Below, in pieces: positions 18,994-34,200 of a stretch of DNA of 64,000 nt (its first letter is position 1; each line of letters begins with the position of its first letter). The position numbers and the translations under genes are program-made. The DNA comes from Pythium myriotylum (lineage: Eukaryota; Oomycota; Peronosporomycetes; Pythiales; Pythiaceae): assembly GCA_023091665.1 (NCBI GenBank), contig JALJCQ010000013.1, forward strand, positions 2,232,001-2,296,000, read 5' to 3'. A model generated the notes under the pieces. The model was given only the letters and a program-made list of their open reading frames with translations, did no database searches and was not told the origin of the DNA.

Positions 18994-19898
18994 GACTCGG
19001 GGGATGGGAACCGGCGGTAGTTTCTTCTGGGACGGCTTGGCAGAGACCGAGGCCGTGTGAGGGAAAATGGGAAATGAGAGAGCGCTGCAACTGGTGGCAG
19101 ACTGTGACAGGGAGGGATCTCGCAGTGCTGCGTCATCGCCACCTTTTATCCCAGATGATGGCCTGCCCGCCATCTGCTGCCGGAAGGCACGCCTTGAAGT
19201 GCTTCCGCACCAGATGGGCCACTGCGTTGGCCAGAGATGGTCCCCGCTCGTGTTGACGGAGGTGGCCTCGGAGGTGTCAGCTACGGTCGATCATGCGACA
19301 CGGTCGCGGTGAGTAATGGGGGCCTCTCGGCACCTCCGGCAATGGCCACGCGGTCCACGACAGTTGAAAGGGAAGCCGGTTGGGTGGCTCCCACTCGTCC
19401 TGGGAAAGATCGCGCCGTCGCGCCGTGTCGAGCGTGGACCGCCGCGGTGATTGATCGGGCGACGCCGGTCTTCACGTCCATCATCACGTCTCTCTTCCAC
19501 TCGGCGCGTCGTGGCGACAAGGGGAAGAAACAGAACCCCAGTCAGTCGTCGCGCAGGGCTTCAACGAATTACGCGATCTGATGGCACCCATCTGGAGCAT
19601 CACAGAGATCCAGCATGGGTCGACATCGGCTCGCAGTGAACAGCGTACGATATGTATCAGTAGAGTGCGACCCGAGTGAGGACACGCAAGAGCGCTCGGT
19701 GGACAGAGTCACACGAGCAGAAATGGTGGGTTTCCCGATTTGATTTGAGTTGGGAACGCCCACACTGTGGCCTGCACGAAGATCTCACTCGAAGGACGCT
19801 TGCCAAGCTATTATCTGAGATGCCGGGGCAAGACCATTACTCTCTCACGTCAGCATGTCACAGAGCGTCTACCTCGTCTCTCTGGCATGGACGGGTGT
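18994..19898. other. 0.9-kb stretch with no supported gene
   Basis: This is the upstream region of nuclease copy 3 and the 3' flank of the docking-complex gene. Open frames up to about 114 codons exist on both strands near 19237-19581 but are Ser/Arg/Thr-rich, overlap one another and show no domain. I see no RNA gene or repeat. Confidence 0.45.
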
Positions 19899-22156
19899 TT
19901 ACTTCTTTTTCTTGAGACCTGATGACTGCACTGGTCCCGGCGTCGCGAGCGCGGAAGTCGCCGGCACCGATGCAGCAGGTTTGCCACGCTGGAGGCTCTG
20001 GATCTTTGGGGCGAACTGCATGCTCGCGAGGCTCTTTGCGGCTCGCTTCTGGAGTTCAACTTTCGTCATCGGCCGGTCGTCGCCTTCTTCGTCGTCGCTC
20101 GAGTTTAGTTCCAAGTCTTCCTCCGCGATTGACGAGGCGTTGACGTTGAGGCTGCTGCTGGAGAGTAGGGACATCAGGGTGCCTCCACCACTGATTCCAC
20201 TGCCAGATAATCCACCTGAAGCAGGAGCACTATTCGTCGGATTTGCGCTCCCGCTGTTCAGAGCGACGGATCCGTTGTTGCCTCCTCCAGCAGAAGTGGG
20301 GATCATCGATCTTGCCGCAACCACTGCTCGTGAAGGATCGCTAGGCTTCAAGTTGGCGCCGAGTGTCGCGCGAGATAGTTCCATTGGATTCTTGTGCTGT
20401 AGACGCCGCGAGAAATGCTCGATAAGTTCATTGCTGCGTTGCTCAATTATCTGATCCGCGAGTGAAAATGTCAGTGTCCACCCCACTGCAAAGGCACGTA
20501 AAGAGCACGAACTGCAAGGAATTGAAGAATATTTCCCTCTGTGATTCCGTGCGCCGCGAGGATGTCGTTCATGGAGTTGATTCGAGCCTACACAAAACAT
20601 CATTTCAGGAATTAACGATGATAACGTTTCCACTGCTCTTGGGAATTTCGGGACCTACCATCATTGCCATCTGATCCTCTGATTGCTTACGACTGCGCTT
20701 GGAGGCAGAACCATTTTCGCTGCTTGAGCTACTCGAGTTCATTCCAGGCTGCGAGACAGAGTAGCCATGCTCAAGTCAGTCACGAAATCCAAGAAGTTCA
20801 AGAGTGTGACAAGTACGCACAGGAACAATGTCGTTACACCCCAGTGCATTGTATAGCCGATCAACAGCGCGTGCAATCGGCTGGAACTCCCTCTGTGCGC
20901 TTGCTCTGAGTCGCTCATAATCTGCATTGTCCTTCAGAATTCTGCATCATACGCATTCAGGCAAGTTCTCCGTGCCCCACACAGAAAACCGTTCGTTCGC
21001 ACTTTTGACGCGTTTCAACTAGATCATCGATCATCCGCTTGCGAGCATGAGCACTCCCGTCTTTGATTTGGCTTTGAATCCTTCACGGTTACTCAGCGCG
21101 GTCAGTACGGCGCTCACGTACGTTCAGTCTTCGCGAGTGGTCTTACTTCTCCGTTTCTCGCTCAAGCGTGTGCTTGTCTTCTTCAAGCTGTTCGATCTCG
21201 TTGTTGAGACTTTGAACGTACCGAAAGAGTGCGAAATTTTCCTCTTCTCTCTTGGTGTAGACGGCGAGGAGAGCATGGTAGTCGTCAACACCCATTTGCA
21301 ACTGTAGTGCCTTGAAAGCCGAATCAAAATCTTGTAATTGATCGTTAATCGTACCGATGCTTTCTTTGTCATCTTTCAACTGGTTTCGGAAGACAAATAA
21401 AGCACTCAGGTGGAAAAAGTTCCCTGCATAAGGTCGACCTACATTTTGTTCGAGACGTTGTAGAGTTTTCTTCAGTTTTTGCTCTTCATCCATCTTCATA
21501 TTTCCACGCATAAAGTCGTCCGACACTTCCAGCGGGTCCTGCTCTAAGATTTGCTTGCGGTAGGACTCGGCGTTTTCTTTCTCACGCTTAATTATTCCAG
21601 CAAGGTTCTCGAACACTGTGTCGAACGACTCCTGTTCGTCCATGTTATTAGTCGTCATTGCGTACGCCTGAGCAGCCACCCGGTCTCTTTCTGCGACAGT
21701 TTGCGTGGCCAGGCGGAAACACTCCTGCATTTGTTTCTGAATATCGCGTAGCTTTCTCTGGTTCTTCTCAAACACATTCTGGCTCACCACACGCCCGGCT
21801 CGCAGTGCGTCCACACGCTGGCGCAAGTCAACGTTGAACGCCACCATTTTGCTCTCTCGCGTGCGGCAAGCGGAGAGGCGGTTCTCTAACTTCATCAGCT
21901 CTCGTTCTTCGTCTGCGAGGCGCGCGCGAACGGCGTTAGCACCGCCGCCGCGCTGGTCTCCTTCGCTCCGGCGAAGACGCAGCTCCTTGAGCTCCTCGTG
22001 GACTTTGCGGTACTCGGCATCAAACTGCCTCAGTCGTTGTTTCTGCTCGATGAGCAAGCGCGCGTACTTGTCCCCCTGGACCTGTAGCTTGAAGAGCTGG
22101 TCGCTCTCGGCTCGCGCGTTGGACTTGGCCATCGCCAGCTCCCAGAGTGTAGCCAT
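19899..22156 (-). CDS. Outer dynein arm docking complex subunit (ODAD1/CCDC114-CCDC63 type)
   Basis: Seven exons (complement) 21443-22156, 21147-21379, 21003-21071, 20821-20941, 20659-20748, 20513-20587 and 19899-20450 give 617 residues, with all phases consistent. The first 490 residues are almost continuous coiled coil. The diagnostic segment EEENFALFRYVQSLNNEIEQ matches the NFALFNYVNELN core of the DC2/ODAD1 family, which anchors outer dynein arms on doublet microtubules. The intron at 21380-21442 (63 nt, GTAGGT...CAG) is in frame and stop-free; the frame otherwise contains a non-coiled insert GRPYAGNFFHLS, which is intron. The tail is Ser/Asn-rich and ends in KKKK. One intron (20451-20512) uses a weak GTTCGT donor. 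The gene is head-to-head with the giant TIG-repeat gene. Confidence 0.85.
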
Positions 22157-22286
22157 CTTCCACAGCTCGAAACCACCTCTCTATTTTGATTGGTTTAGAA
22201 AACGCTTTTTTGCGTTACCGTATTGGAGACTTGAACCGACGCTTGGCTCATGACGTCTCTGGTGGCCTCTTCGTCTGGGGGAGGCG
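22157..22286. promoter_or_regulatory. 130-bp bidirectional promoter interval
   Basis: Only 130 bp separate the start codons of the docking-complex gene (minus) and the giant TIG-repeat gene (plus), so both promoters and 5' UTRs must lie here. The joint layout predicts co-expression, as expected for flagellar genes. No element is recognised with certainty. Confidence 0.6.
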
Positions 22287-25200
22287 ATGGCGTCGTCGGG
22301 GCTCCGCATCCACCTCGTCGAGCCATCCATAGGGGTCGTCTTCGGCGGCACGCGCATCGTCGTCCATGGTAGAGGCTTCCGTCCACTCCCTCACTCGCTT
22401 CTTGTGCGCTTCCGACTCGCTGAGACGAACACGCGCCTCGACGTGGCGGGGAGGTTCCTGCTGGAAACCCAACTCGAGTGCGTTGTGCCGAGCTTCATGG
22501 ACGATGCGCGCAAGGTCATCGCACGTCGCACGAACCTCGCGCCCGCGTCAGCAACCGTGATGCTTGCCCCGCATCTCGTCTCAGTGCAAGTCGAAGTCAT
22601 CCTCGACTCGGATCGAGTTTCCAATGCGTTGAGTTTCCAACTCCACCAAGAGATCGTCGTTGCCAAGATTTTGCCTCAGTTTGTGCTGATGACTCCTTCA
22701 ACGACGGTGACAGTGACGCTCAATTTACTCAAACTCGCGGGATCATCGCGACTCTTTCTGCCTAATGTCAGCGACACACGAAGTGGTGGAAATAAACCGC
22801 TAGATCTTGCCGATGTTTCCTCCATGCCCGTGTTTGTTCGCGTTCGCCAAGTTTCTGAACGTACTGGAGCACTTTCGGAGCGGACAGTCGAGGGGAGGTG
22901 GAGTATATCGCCTGTAGGTGTATACGAAGTCGAGTTCGAGGCTGTTATGATGACGTTTGGAGACGCAGTAGTGGAGATCACACTCAATCGGCAAGAGTTT
23001 TTCCGTTCAAATGGCAAGGCTCTTGATGCTCTCGGATATTGCGTGCAACGAGATGTTGCGCTCTCCAGTGTTGATCCCTGTTGCATAAGTGTCACTAGTG
23101 GACGGAGCACAGAAGTGCGAGTGCTAGGCGAAGGATTCGCGGACACCGGAGACCTGACCGTATGCTTACTCCAAATGGACATTCAAGAAGCTGTGTTGTT
23201 CGAATCAAAACAATCAGAATATGCGGGGCTATTCCATCCTGTAGCACAGCTTTCAGCCACGTACTTCAGCCCCACTGAAATCCGCTGCACCGTGCATCCT
23301 AATATGCCATTTGGTTTAACGCGTTTTCAGGTCTCGCTTAACGGAGGCCGCCAGTACGGTAAAGAGCATGCAACTGCACTGCTACACCGTGACCGCAACG
23401 TTGAGTCTATCACACCTTGTTTTGCAAGCGTGGAGGGCAACACGTTTGTTATGATACGTCTGGCACGCCTCCCAGTTGATGCGGTCGATGCGCCGCGTCA
23501 AATCCGTAACCTTACCCCGCCAAGACGAGCTCGTGTGAGGTTTGAAGCCGTTGGTTTAGAAGTGGGAGAGGCAATGCCATTAGTCAAGACCATTAGTGCG
23601 GATGTCTTGCCTTCGAATGCCCAATCTAGTCTTGGTGAGTCTGATGAATCCACTACTATCCAGTGCCGAGTGCCGTCATTCCTCGATGACATCAAGCAGA
23701 TTCGGCAGCCAGCATGCGGAGATATTGAAGCCCGCCCTGTGATCGACTTCGGGGGTGTTCAGCAGTTCAGAGTCTCTGTTTCACTGGGGGGTGAGGGTTA
23801 CTTTGGGTCGCTACAATTCGGCCTTTTTTGCCCGCCGGTGATTCTATCTATGAATAAGCACCATGGTCCATGTTCAGGCGGCACGATGATCGTTCTGCGA
23901 ATGAAGCACCCTGTGCCACCGAAACTAGCTATTCAAGTTCGATTCATCTCGTTAGCCAAGAGAGAGTTCAAATGTGTTCCTGCGTTTGTTGGGTCTGAAT
24001 ACTTCTCAAGACACCAAGGCCACCCCAATATTAATTTACAAACCAGTTCTCAAACTCGTGGGGATCAGGAAGACCGCGATAACCAAGCATCACTTATCGT
24101 CTGCAGCTCGCCAGCATGGGATGCAAGCACCCCTGTGCTTACAAAGGTTCAAATATCCTTGGACGGTGGGTTCAACTTCATCCCATTAGATGAAGAACAT
24201 GAGCTGAATGCAGCAGGCCTAGGTTCTCCGCGGTCGAGAAGTATACCTGCACAGCTCGTCAGAGATATGTCACACTTATACTTTCTCTTCTATCCTGTCC
24301 CGAGGCTATTCTCAGTGACCCCGATGTCCGCTGACATCCAAGGGGGAAGCATTATAAGAATTAGCGGTGAACATGTCGTTGATCATGGTGGGCAAGTCTG
24401 CGTCGTTTTCCAATCTTCACGTCTCAGCCGAAAGGTCGTAGGCTTTGTTGAAAATGGAGAGCTTCGTTGTTGCGTGCCGCCGTTTGATGTTGGCCCAGCG
24501 GTCATCTTCGTGTCGCTGAATGGTGATCAGTATACCAGGTGTGAATTCATTGACCCAGATTCAAGACGCCGCATTGAGTTTGTATACTACAGCTCGCCTT
24601 TGCTTCAGCGCCTCAGTCCCCTATCCGCATGCATTTCACACTCGAGTTTGATCAGGATATTTGGGGTGAACCTTATCGAAACAGGCCGTGTGAAGGTTCG
24701 CTTCGGCTTTATCAACAGCTCAGGTAAACTGGTCTACAAAGATGTATCTGGTCGTGCCGAGGATGGCATTATCATAGCACAGTCACCACTCTTTGGTGTT
24801 GACTTTGGTAACCTTAAAGCTGTTGTTGATGTTGCACTGAACGGAAACGACTTTTCTGGGAAGACTCTTTCGCTCTACTACTATGATTCTTTTTCGATTA
24901 AACGTGTTGAGCCAGCGGTTGGCGCAGTGGACATTCCCATTCCACTGGCGGTATCAGTTTCACAGAGCATCATCAGTGATACCCTCCTTGTTCGTGTTCG
25001 ATTCAAGCAACGATCTGCGCAGAAGGACGCTGTCTTCGGACCAGCAACAGTGACACGATGGGAAGGTACCAAGGTCAATTTTGTTCTACCAGCCATTAGT
25101 GAGTATATTTCATCACTTCAAGACTTCGTGAGCGCGTGTATCGACATATCTTTTGATCATTCGTACTTCTGCGAAATCGGCAACCTTCTTGATTTCTATC

Positions 25201-28200
25201 AACCATATAAACTACCATCGGTTATCAGTATCAACCCTCTCGTTGGGCATTTCGAGCATGAGACTAGAGTGGTTGCACAGTGTTCTGATGTGCAGGATAC
25301 TGACCTTGTGACCATCACGTTGACAATGATCAATACCGGACATCGTCTCCTACAAGAGGAAATCAAAACGGTACCGACCACGGTAAACGCGAAAAAGCAG
25401 ACCCTCACGTGGTATTGTCCCCCGTTGTCTTGTTTTTCAGCATCAGAGATAGCGAAAATGGTGCAAGGGGAGAAGTCAATGTTGCTACAAATGAAGCTAG
25501 CAATGCAAGTTAGCACTGTCGATGGCCAGCTTCTGGCCCTTCCTTTTGAGTTCCAGTACTATCGAGCACCGACACTCTTGTCAATGAATCCACAAGTGGG
25601 CTACGTCTGTGGTGGTTCCTTAGTTTCGTTCCAGTTCAACGAATCGATCGAGACTCCAACTGTTGACATCCGTTTTGGAACAACCGAAATTACCTGCGGT
25701 CGCGTTCGCGAAGACGACAAACGCTTCGTGGAATGTTTGTCACCCGCGCTGGAGTCAGGAGTCCACACCATATCAATGTCGTTTGATGAGCAATATTTCG
25801 AAGAGTTTTATTGGACACCTCAGACTCAAAACTTGGGTGATGATGACTACGAGGAAACAATCACACGTTGCCAACAAGGTTATGGCAGACATGCACATCT
25901 CCCAGATGGAAAGTCTCCCATACAGCAAACGCAAGAACGTGCGAAGTGCATCTTTCAAGCGTTTTCGATGCCACATTTTGCTACCCCTCATAATCGTAAT
26001 CTCCTCTATGGTTTTGGCTCGGTTGACGGCGGTTCGTACGTATATATTAAAGGAAGTGGGTTTATCCCCGAGGGAAAGATCTACGTACGGTTCGACTCTA
26101 CAATTAGAGGTTCTTTTCTCGGCTCTACCGGCGCTCAATCCGAAGTGGTTGTGAAAGCTCGCGTGCTCGACGAGCATACAATACTCTGCGTGTCACCTCC
26201 AGCAACGAAAACGGGCCGAGTCTCGCTCCAGGTGACATATAATCTCCAACAGTACACTGATACGTCAGGTTACTTCGAATACCACGAGCCCACAACATTT
26301 AGGAGTCGTGGGATTTTGTGTGGCCCTGTTTCAGGGGGAACTCCCGTCTGTATCCAAGTTGTGGATCCAGCAGGTTTGCCCGAGGATAAATCGCTGCTAC
26401 GTTCCAGCTGCATGCTTCGCTTTTCTAATGATAAAGGCTACTCGCGGGACGTAAACGCAACGTTTGACGAGTGCGACAGCACTATTCAATGTATCGCCCC
26501 ATCATGGCCGTCCAACGAATTGGTCTCCCTTGCGGCTACAATGACTAAAGATACGGACTTCGTAGTATCGCTTCAACAGTTCATAGCAACCAATGTGCGT
26601 TTTCTGTTCTACGATCCACCCGAGGGATTGATCACGATCGAGCCAAGTGCTGGGCCTGTGACTGGTGGTACAGAAGTGTTTGCGTGGTGTGGGAAGATGG
26701 TTGATACTGGAGAGATCATGGTGAGCGTTGCAATGATTGAAGATAGCGACAAAAATAAAAAGTTAGCCAGCGTTGGCGAAGAAGAAGAATATGAGGGCGA
26801 GAATAAGCAAGATGTCGATGAGCACGACGCCATCAGCACGAAGGACAGAGAGATCTATCTGATTCGAGGAAAAATCATCGGTGAGGCTGTGACGTTCAGG
26901 ACGCCAGCAGTCTCAAAGCCCGGCGTTGCCTATCTAAATATTGCCCTCAATGGGATTAACTACACCTCAACACAATCAACGACTCTTCGCTTCAAGTACT
27001 ACATTGATCCTTTAATAAGACGTATTTCGCCAACTTGGTGTCCGGCCGACACGTCGTCGATCGTGACAATCAGTGGAGACTTCTTCGAGGACCACGGATG
27101 CAGACCTGTGGTTCGTTTTCAGCTGCAGCAGTCGCAGTGTGCTAACGACACTTATGCTGAAAGCATTGTTGTCGAGGGATCTTTCGTCGATATGTCATCC
27201 GAACCCAAGAGTATCGCAGCGTGTACGAGGGCTTTACAATGCACATTTCAAGCACCCTGTGCAGGCTCCTTTGAAGTGGAGGTCAGCCTAAACAACGGAC
27301 AACAGTTCTCGCGGTCGAAGTATATGGCTGCGGGTTTTGCTAACTACAGCGGGTCGGCTTGTACGGCACTACTGCCATTTCGTTGTTTCTTGTCGCCGTT
27401 TTTCCTCGCAACTCCGACTGGATCCGTGGCTGGAGGATCGACGGTGACGCTGTTCATGAGCGCGAAGCTCAGTAAACTTCTATCACGCGAAACGAAGTGC
27501 CAGGTTCACTTCCTCCCAACGAAAAATAATGATGGAGGAGCAACAAATACCGGGGTAAGTCAGTCAGCAAGTTCTCATCACAAAACATCATCAACAGCTT
27601 CATCAGATGGAGTGGCCGTCGCTGGGGATATCGACCACACGGATTTGAAGATCACATGCAAAGCACCATTGTTAAGGGTAGCATGTGTTGCGGCTATAGA
27701 CCTTCTACTTCCAACGTATGCAGCCTCCGCAGCCTCTTCAGATTTTTTGTCCTCAATACCAGCGAAGCCGTCAAGTTTCGCGTCGTCAGTATGCCTTTCG
27801 TCATGTTCAGCAGCTTTTGGTACCAAGGAACGGGAGAAGTTTCGCGCGTACGAATCCCCAACCATTACAGATCTTGCTCCATCATGCGGGCCGCTATCCG
27901 GGGGAACTTGGGTTGTCATTGAATGCACAAACATCATAGACACTGGGCAGATCTTTGTACGCTTCAGATCTAGTGCAAATGAACGCGAGTGCATGCTTGT
28001 GCCAGCCACATTCTGTCGAACCTTTCCCGATGGGTCACCAAGTAGTTCTCCGCTCCTGTTATGCCGAACACCTCAGGTGGAAGTGATTGAACGCATAATT
28101 TTCTCCGTCTCTGAGCCCGTCACGTCATCGTCACCACCTTCACCCTCTCGAGGGTCGACATCGCGTGAGGGTTCAACGGCTGCAATGACGGCAAAAGCGC

Positions 28201-31200
28201 GCGCTCATTCGTTCCAGCAAATGGCTGAGCTGAGTCTACGTAGAGGGTCGCAGAATATCTTGCGCGTCACACGAGCTGTCGTGAAAAACGCGACCGCTCC
28301 ATCGATTGGCTGTACGATCAGTGTTCTTGTTGACTTCACGATGAATGCGGGAGAACAGTTCATTGCTCATAGCGTGCCTTTCCATTTCTACCCGGTAATC
28401 GACCCCCAAGACATAAATTGGACTCCTCGCCATGTGCCGACGCAATGCTTTGATAGGTCAACACCGACAGAAACACGACAATTAACGATACGACTACCAA
28501 AATCGCTCCGCAGCTTCGCCGATTCAGCGTCAGCGGGTGAGCGTGCAGCAATTTGTTTTGAAGGATCCCCCCAACAAATCTTCTCTTCTGTGCAGAAGCG
28601 CCGTAGTTCGAGCATAGTACTACACGAAACTGGTGATGCGCGTGAGCTTATCGTTTTGGACACGCCACCACCAACAAAACTTCGAAAGGAAACGACGATG
28701 CGTCGACGTAGCACGTACTTTCGAAATAGCAGCATCTCCGCAACCTCCAATAACCTTCTCGATAGCTCCGGCGCTTCTCTTGCATCCCGTTCATCTCGCA
28801 CAAGATCCGTCAAATACGTCGGAGGATCGAGACGTCCATCTGGCACTAGCTTCGGGACAGAGAATGTCCAAAGCCTCCACACGACGATCACAGACAATGG
28901 CCGCCAAACATCGCAGACGATTAAGCTACCTACTCACACTTCAGGGCCTTACTTCGCGGCGAAGGTTATCAAGAATGGGTTGGAGATCACTTGCCCGATA
29001 CCTGAGTTCAACACCAGTGGGTCTGTTCAAGTGCATTTTTCATTCAACGCTCAACAATTTGTGTGCCTTGGGGAGCTGTTTATTCACGAGCCAATCGATA
29101 TTCGTGCAGACCGCCACCTTCGTTATACTCCAAACATTGGAGGAGATCGTTTTGTCCTCTATTGCTCTCCCTCATCGGTCTTCAAATATCTACCATCAAG
29201 AGATGTCCTCACGGAAACAAGAGTTCGTGACTTCCACCAGAGTGATATGCCTGTTACGAAGTCCAGCCGAGCCTTCCAGAGTTCCACCAGAAGTGGCATT
29301 TGCAACAATTCGTTTGCTACTGAGGGTGCAAGTGCTTGGCGAAACCGCGTGTTCTTCTCACTGAATGTTCACGTGATTCCGCCGAACATCCGTCTACTGC
29401 GTCAAGTCGTGGTCACTGTGCATAGTAGAGGCAATAAAACAGCGCTCGCAACTTCCTCCCCTGATGAATCAGGCCGCTGTGTTTTCGAAGCAAGTGATTG
29501 GTCGAGCGACGTAATGGTGATAGCCGTAGCACAACCATCTGCTGGGTGGAGTTCATTTTCATCTCTTATTTCACCGTACCAATTGCCGACCAGACTGTTC
29601 ACTTCCGACAAACCGAAGACCGAAGGCATGGATGCAGTGATCGTGAAATTGCCAACAGCTCCTTACGAAGTCAAAGCATGTGCGTTTGGTCACCCTAGCG
29701 TGGTGAATTCTTTGGTGATTGTTAATGCTGCAGGTGAAGTAGTAACAAATGGTATTGAGCGATCGTGCAACATGGACAATACTTTCACACTTGACTTCGA
29801 TCCGGTATCTGCACTTTATGACAAGGCACAACTCGATGCGTGGTTTATCTGCCTTGATATTCGCGTTCACGACTCTTCTGAGGTTCATGTTGTCATCGTG
29901 AATGCTTCCGGCGGGCAAATGTATCTGACAGCATCACTTGAATCCTGCGGGGTCTGGATTGTCGCGCTAGTGCTACCTCAGCCTGGAGAAATTTCAAACC
30001 TAGTGGAAGTTGATCGCCATATCGAAAGGCTCAGCAAAATCAGCACAGATGAATCGGTGAGGGGACTTCTCAATGGTCAAGCCTCATCCAATACCATCGA
30101 TTATTCTCAGACGGCTTTCGCTCCAGTTCAGACGCAAGTCCAGTTTGCCTGTGCCGATTCCAGTCGTTACCTCTCAGTCAGTGTTGCAGCTCAAATTGTT
30201 CTTCCTAGCGATCAAACAATTGACACTTTGCTCAGCGCGACTTCAGATCACCAGATCCAAAATCGTGTCCTCCTTCAGTGTGAGATGCCGGTGTTGCCAT
30301 TTAACGGCCCGACTGTATTATCGTTGTTGGTTGATGGGGTTACATTTTCGAACTCACTCTGTGTGCACTGCTATGACCCTCGGATCTGGAGGATCACATC
30401 CCTCGATCCACCTTGTGGGTTGGTTAACGCAAATCTTCGCCTGCGGGTCAAGGGTGAACATTTTGTTGACAACAAGAAGACCATCATCCGTCTGTCTAAC
30501 GCGACCCAGTACCAGGATATCCAGGCAACTATGGAGGACTACCGACTGCTGATAGTTCGCGTTGCGGCCGTGCGCAATTTTCGGCACCTTCTTCTGCCAT
30601 TCATTTCTTCAGGCGCTTCGATTAATCCAAATGGCGGGATTGGCGTCTCTGCACAGAGAGCTCAACAACAGTCACTGCAAGTCCGTGATGAAGCGATCTA
30701 CAGTCCGGCCTCTTTACCAATTATATGTGTTGTCGAATACCGAGACCAAGTCTTTCGTACTACGGCCCGAGAGAGCACATTTTTTACTACACTCTCACAC
30801 TCACCACATCCTCCAAATGTTGGATGGGAAGATCAATTTGAAGTCCAAATTTCATCCGAGGCAGTACCGTCCGCTCTCGTTCTTATCACTCTGGTGCTTT
30901 TAGAGACTGGCGAAAATCGCCAGTGGGAACTTGGTCGCGTGATCGTTCCGACTGCTGGACTTCTTGAGGCCACACTAACCAAGCGCACGTTCATTCTCCA
31001 GGAGCAGTTCCGATGGCGAAACGGCTCGGCATCAACCGGTTGTTCTTCTCCATCTAGCGAAGTGGATGTTTTCCTCCACCTCTCGCCACTAATGACCAAC
31101 CCAGAGATCTTTGTGTGTGACATTCCACCCTTTGCGATTCCTCAACAGTTACGAATTCAAATTTCCTCAGGAGATTCGTTCTTCTCTCCGTGTCCGGAAC

Positions 31201-34200
31201 TTACAGGACCGAATCAGTCCGAGGTCGCAGTTGGAGAACAGGGCGATTCCTACAAGCCAGTGTTCCGGACTTGTATACTGCCAGTCGTGACCGAGACGAG
31301 GCCACGCGTACTATCTCGCACTGCTGGTGGTGAGATTACCATTGTCGGAGAAGGGTTCGTCTCTGATGGAGATAGCAATAGGATTTGCGTCCGCCTGTTC
31401 GGTTATCGCGGCGCAAATCCAAACCCCGCACTTGAACATGACTTCCTTGAGCAAATAAATGCGTTGCAATCATCTCAGTCGGGCTCGGCATCGCATTTCT
31501 TTATTCGCGACATAAGAGCAACGTTTGTCTCTTCCACAACACTCAACCTGATCATTCCACCTCGTCTAGCGACGTATCGACTGTATTACCGCGTTTCGGT
31601 CGATGATAGCCTTCATTTCAGCTTAGCTACGCCCCTCTCGCAGGTGATGCTCTACAGCGCAGACTTTGTCGAGCCCAAAGGTGGGCCAGTCAGTGGTAAC
31701 ACGTATGTTTCTGTGCAAGGCACAAATCTACACGCTTGCATGTCACTGGGTAATATGACGCCGGTAGTGAAGCTCACGTGGATGCGCGGGATAAAAGAGC
31801 TAGAAAGCATTATGGTTCGAGGCGAATTCTACCCACCAGAGGACGTCGTATACTTCTACACTCCGCAGAGCAAGTTCGGTCTTCAGAATATAACAGTTCT
31901 CGTCGAAGTCGCTCTCGTGAGTAACTCCGAACTGCCATCTGCGCCACCCGCCAACGCCTCGATTGCCGTTCCTGCGCTTACCAGTATTCGTGCGATGTTT
32001 GGGCAAGACGAAGTTCCATTCGTGGTTTATCGGACACCAATTATCAAGTCAATTTCGCCACTGCAGTCGCTAGTCTTAGGGGTATCTTTGATAGATATCA
32101 TCGTCCAAGGGCTGGACGAAAAAGCGGTCTTGTTGATGAAAACCTCCATCAAGGCGCGATTCAAACGGCGGGGCCAGGTGCAAATCGCAGAGGTCCATGT
32201 TGGTAGTGTTCCAGGCAGCAATAGCGATTGGAAGATGTCCACTGTCGTTCCGCGCTTCATAGTAGGCTCTGCAGTTGCCACAGAAATTATCTCCGCTGTC
32301 GCCACTTCATCCCCGACGAGGCAGATAAAACCTACTCCGCGCTCATTCGGGGATCCAAAGATCTGGACCCGCCAAGGCGGAATTTTCGTACTGGTCTTTC
32401 GTGCCCGCAACTTGTATATCGCGAAGAAATCGTCGAATTGCAATCCATTCGTTGTGATCCACTGCAACAAAGCACAGCTCAAAAGCACCCGGAAGGACGG
32501 TACATCAGCGCCCGTTTGGAACGAGTTGTTCGACTTCGATTGGCGCGGTGAAAAGAATCTCCCGCACTCTATTCGCCTCTCTGTTGAGAACCAGCTCACA
32601 TCAAACCAAAGCGAACTGATTGGCCAAGTGTCAATAGCCTTCAAAAACGTGTGTGACCTCAGCCGATCATTCTGCGTGCGCATGTGGATACCGCTGCGTC
32701 GCAGAACAGCGCGTGGAGAGGTAGTGGAGGACATGTGCAATAGCGCGAGAGCAACTGTCGGAGAAATTGAAGTCGCAATCGCCTTCGTGCCCTTGCCTAT
32801 GAAGAAAATTTCCCCCAAGTTCCTTCAGGCTGCTGCGTTGAAGTCGTCCATCATGTCTGCAATGCAACAAAAAAAGAAAGCAGGGGTGACTACATCGTCT
32901 GCTCAGACGAACGAGACGCAGCGAGCTCGTAAGGACCGGCTACTGCGTGCCTTCCGACGCCGTGGCGCTCCGTCTTCGCTCATACCCAGTGAGGTTGCCG
33001 TGGAGCTTGCAGTAAACGGGCAGGATTTCTGGTCGAGCGCGCCATCGCGATGTCTGCTAGTGCCCACACCAATCGTGCTGGCCGCTGAGCCTAGTTTCAT
33101 CTGCTTAAGTGGCGGGACTCTCCTGACTGTTACGGGTATGAATTTCACACAAGATGGAGTGCACAGAGTCGCATTTGCTGTTGGGGAGAGTTTAGGCTCA
33201 ACCGCTTCCGATCTCGGATTATCTCAACCTCTTCTCGAAGGCAAAAATATCGCGACGGTAGATGCCAAGTATCGATCAACTCAATGCATCACATGCGTCA
33301 CGCCATCGTTGCTTGCGCTCGGCGCAACTGAATCCTCGGTGATAAGTTTGTATGTATCAGCTAACGGGCTTGATTTCGATAGTATTTCATTGCCAGCTCA
33401 TGGTACTGTCGCAACAGTGGAAGCACAATCCTGTTCTGCACCGGTTAGCGAAATTGCTGCAAACGACGGCCCTGCCCACATCTTGGGGATGGTTGGAGAC
33501 CAGTGCATTATTGACACGGAGGCCATAAGTACCCACTTTTCGACGCCGAGTTCAGTCGGAGTGAGTCTTACCCTAGTACATCGAGTTCGCGTGTATTTGC
33601 AACCAGCAATTCGAAAAGTTCGTCCAGCCGATGGCATCTACACGTCATCACTGGTAATCGAAGGTGACAACTTCAGCAACACAGGGCTGACAGTTGGTAA
33701 GTTCTGGGATCCACAAACTGCCTTACCAAGGAGCTTACAGCTGTTGATAAATGTTTTAGCCCGATACTGCTCTAAATCGGATGCTCGTGACGTCCGTGTC
33801 TGCCCCGTAAATGTGATTTCAAGCCAACTGATGGAGTGTACTATGCCCGACTTCCCACGCGGCACCATCGTAACCGTTAGTATTGCGATGAACGGGGTTG
33901 AGTTTGTAGCATGCCCAGGAGAGTTGGCAGTGTTCCAGTTGCCTCGACTAACAAGAATAGTCCCCAGTTGGATCTCTACTGTCTCAGAGGCGAAACAGGA
34001 TGTGAGAATATCGGGTGTCAACCTTACAGCTCAGGCTTCGGCTTCAGGCACTGTTCACGTGTCTTTTCAAAGTGAGAACACGAGGAATATCATCAAAGGT
34101 CAATGCGTTGATGGTGAAGTCCTATGCACTGTTCCGAGAGAGCTCATAGCGGCGTTGGCAAACGAGCAAGAAGATTTTGCGAAGAAGCCCTTCTTTCCAT

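Noticed and set aside
25663..26154. A 163-codon plus-strand frame inside the TIG giant
   Set aside because: It is an out-of-frame overlap of a protein with continuous TIG repeats.
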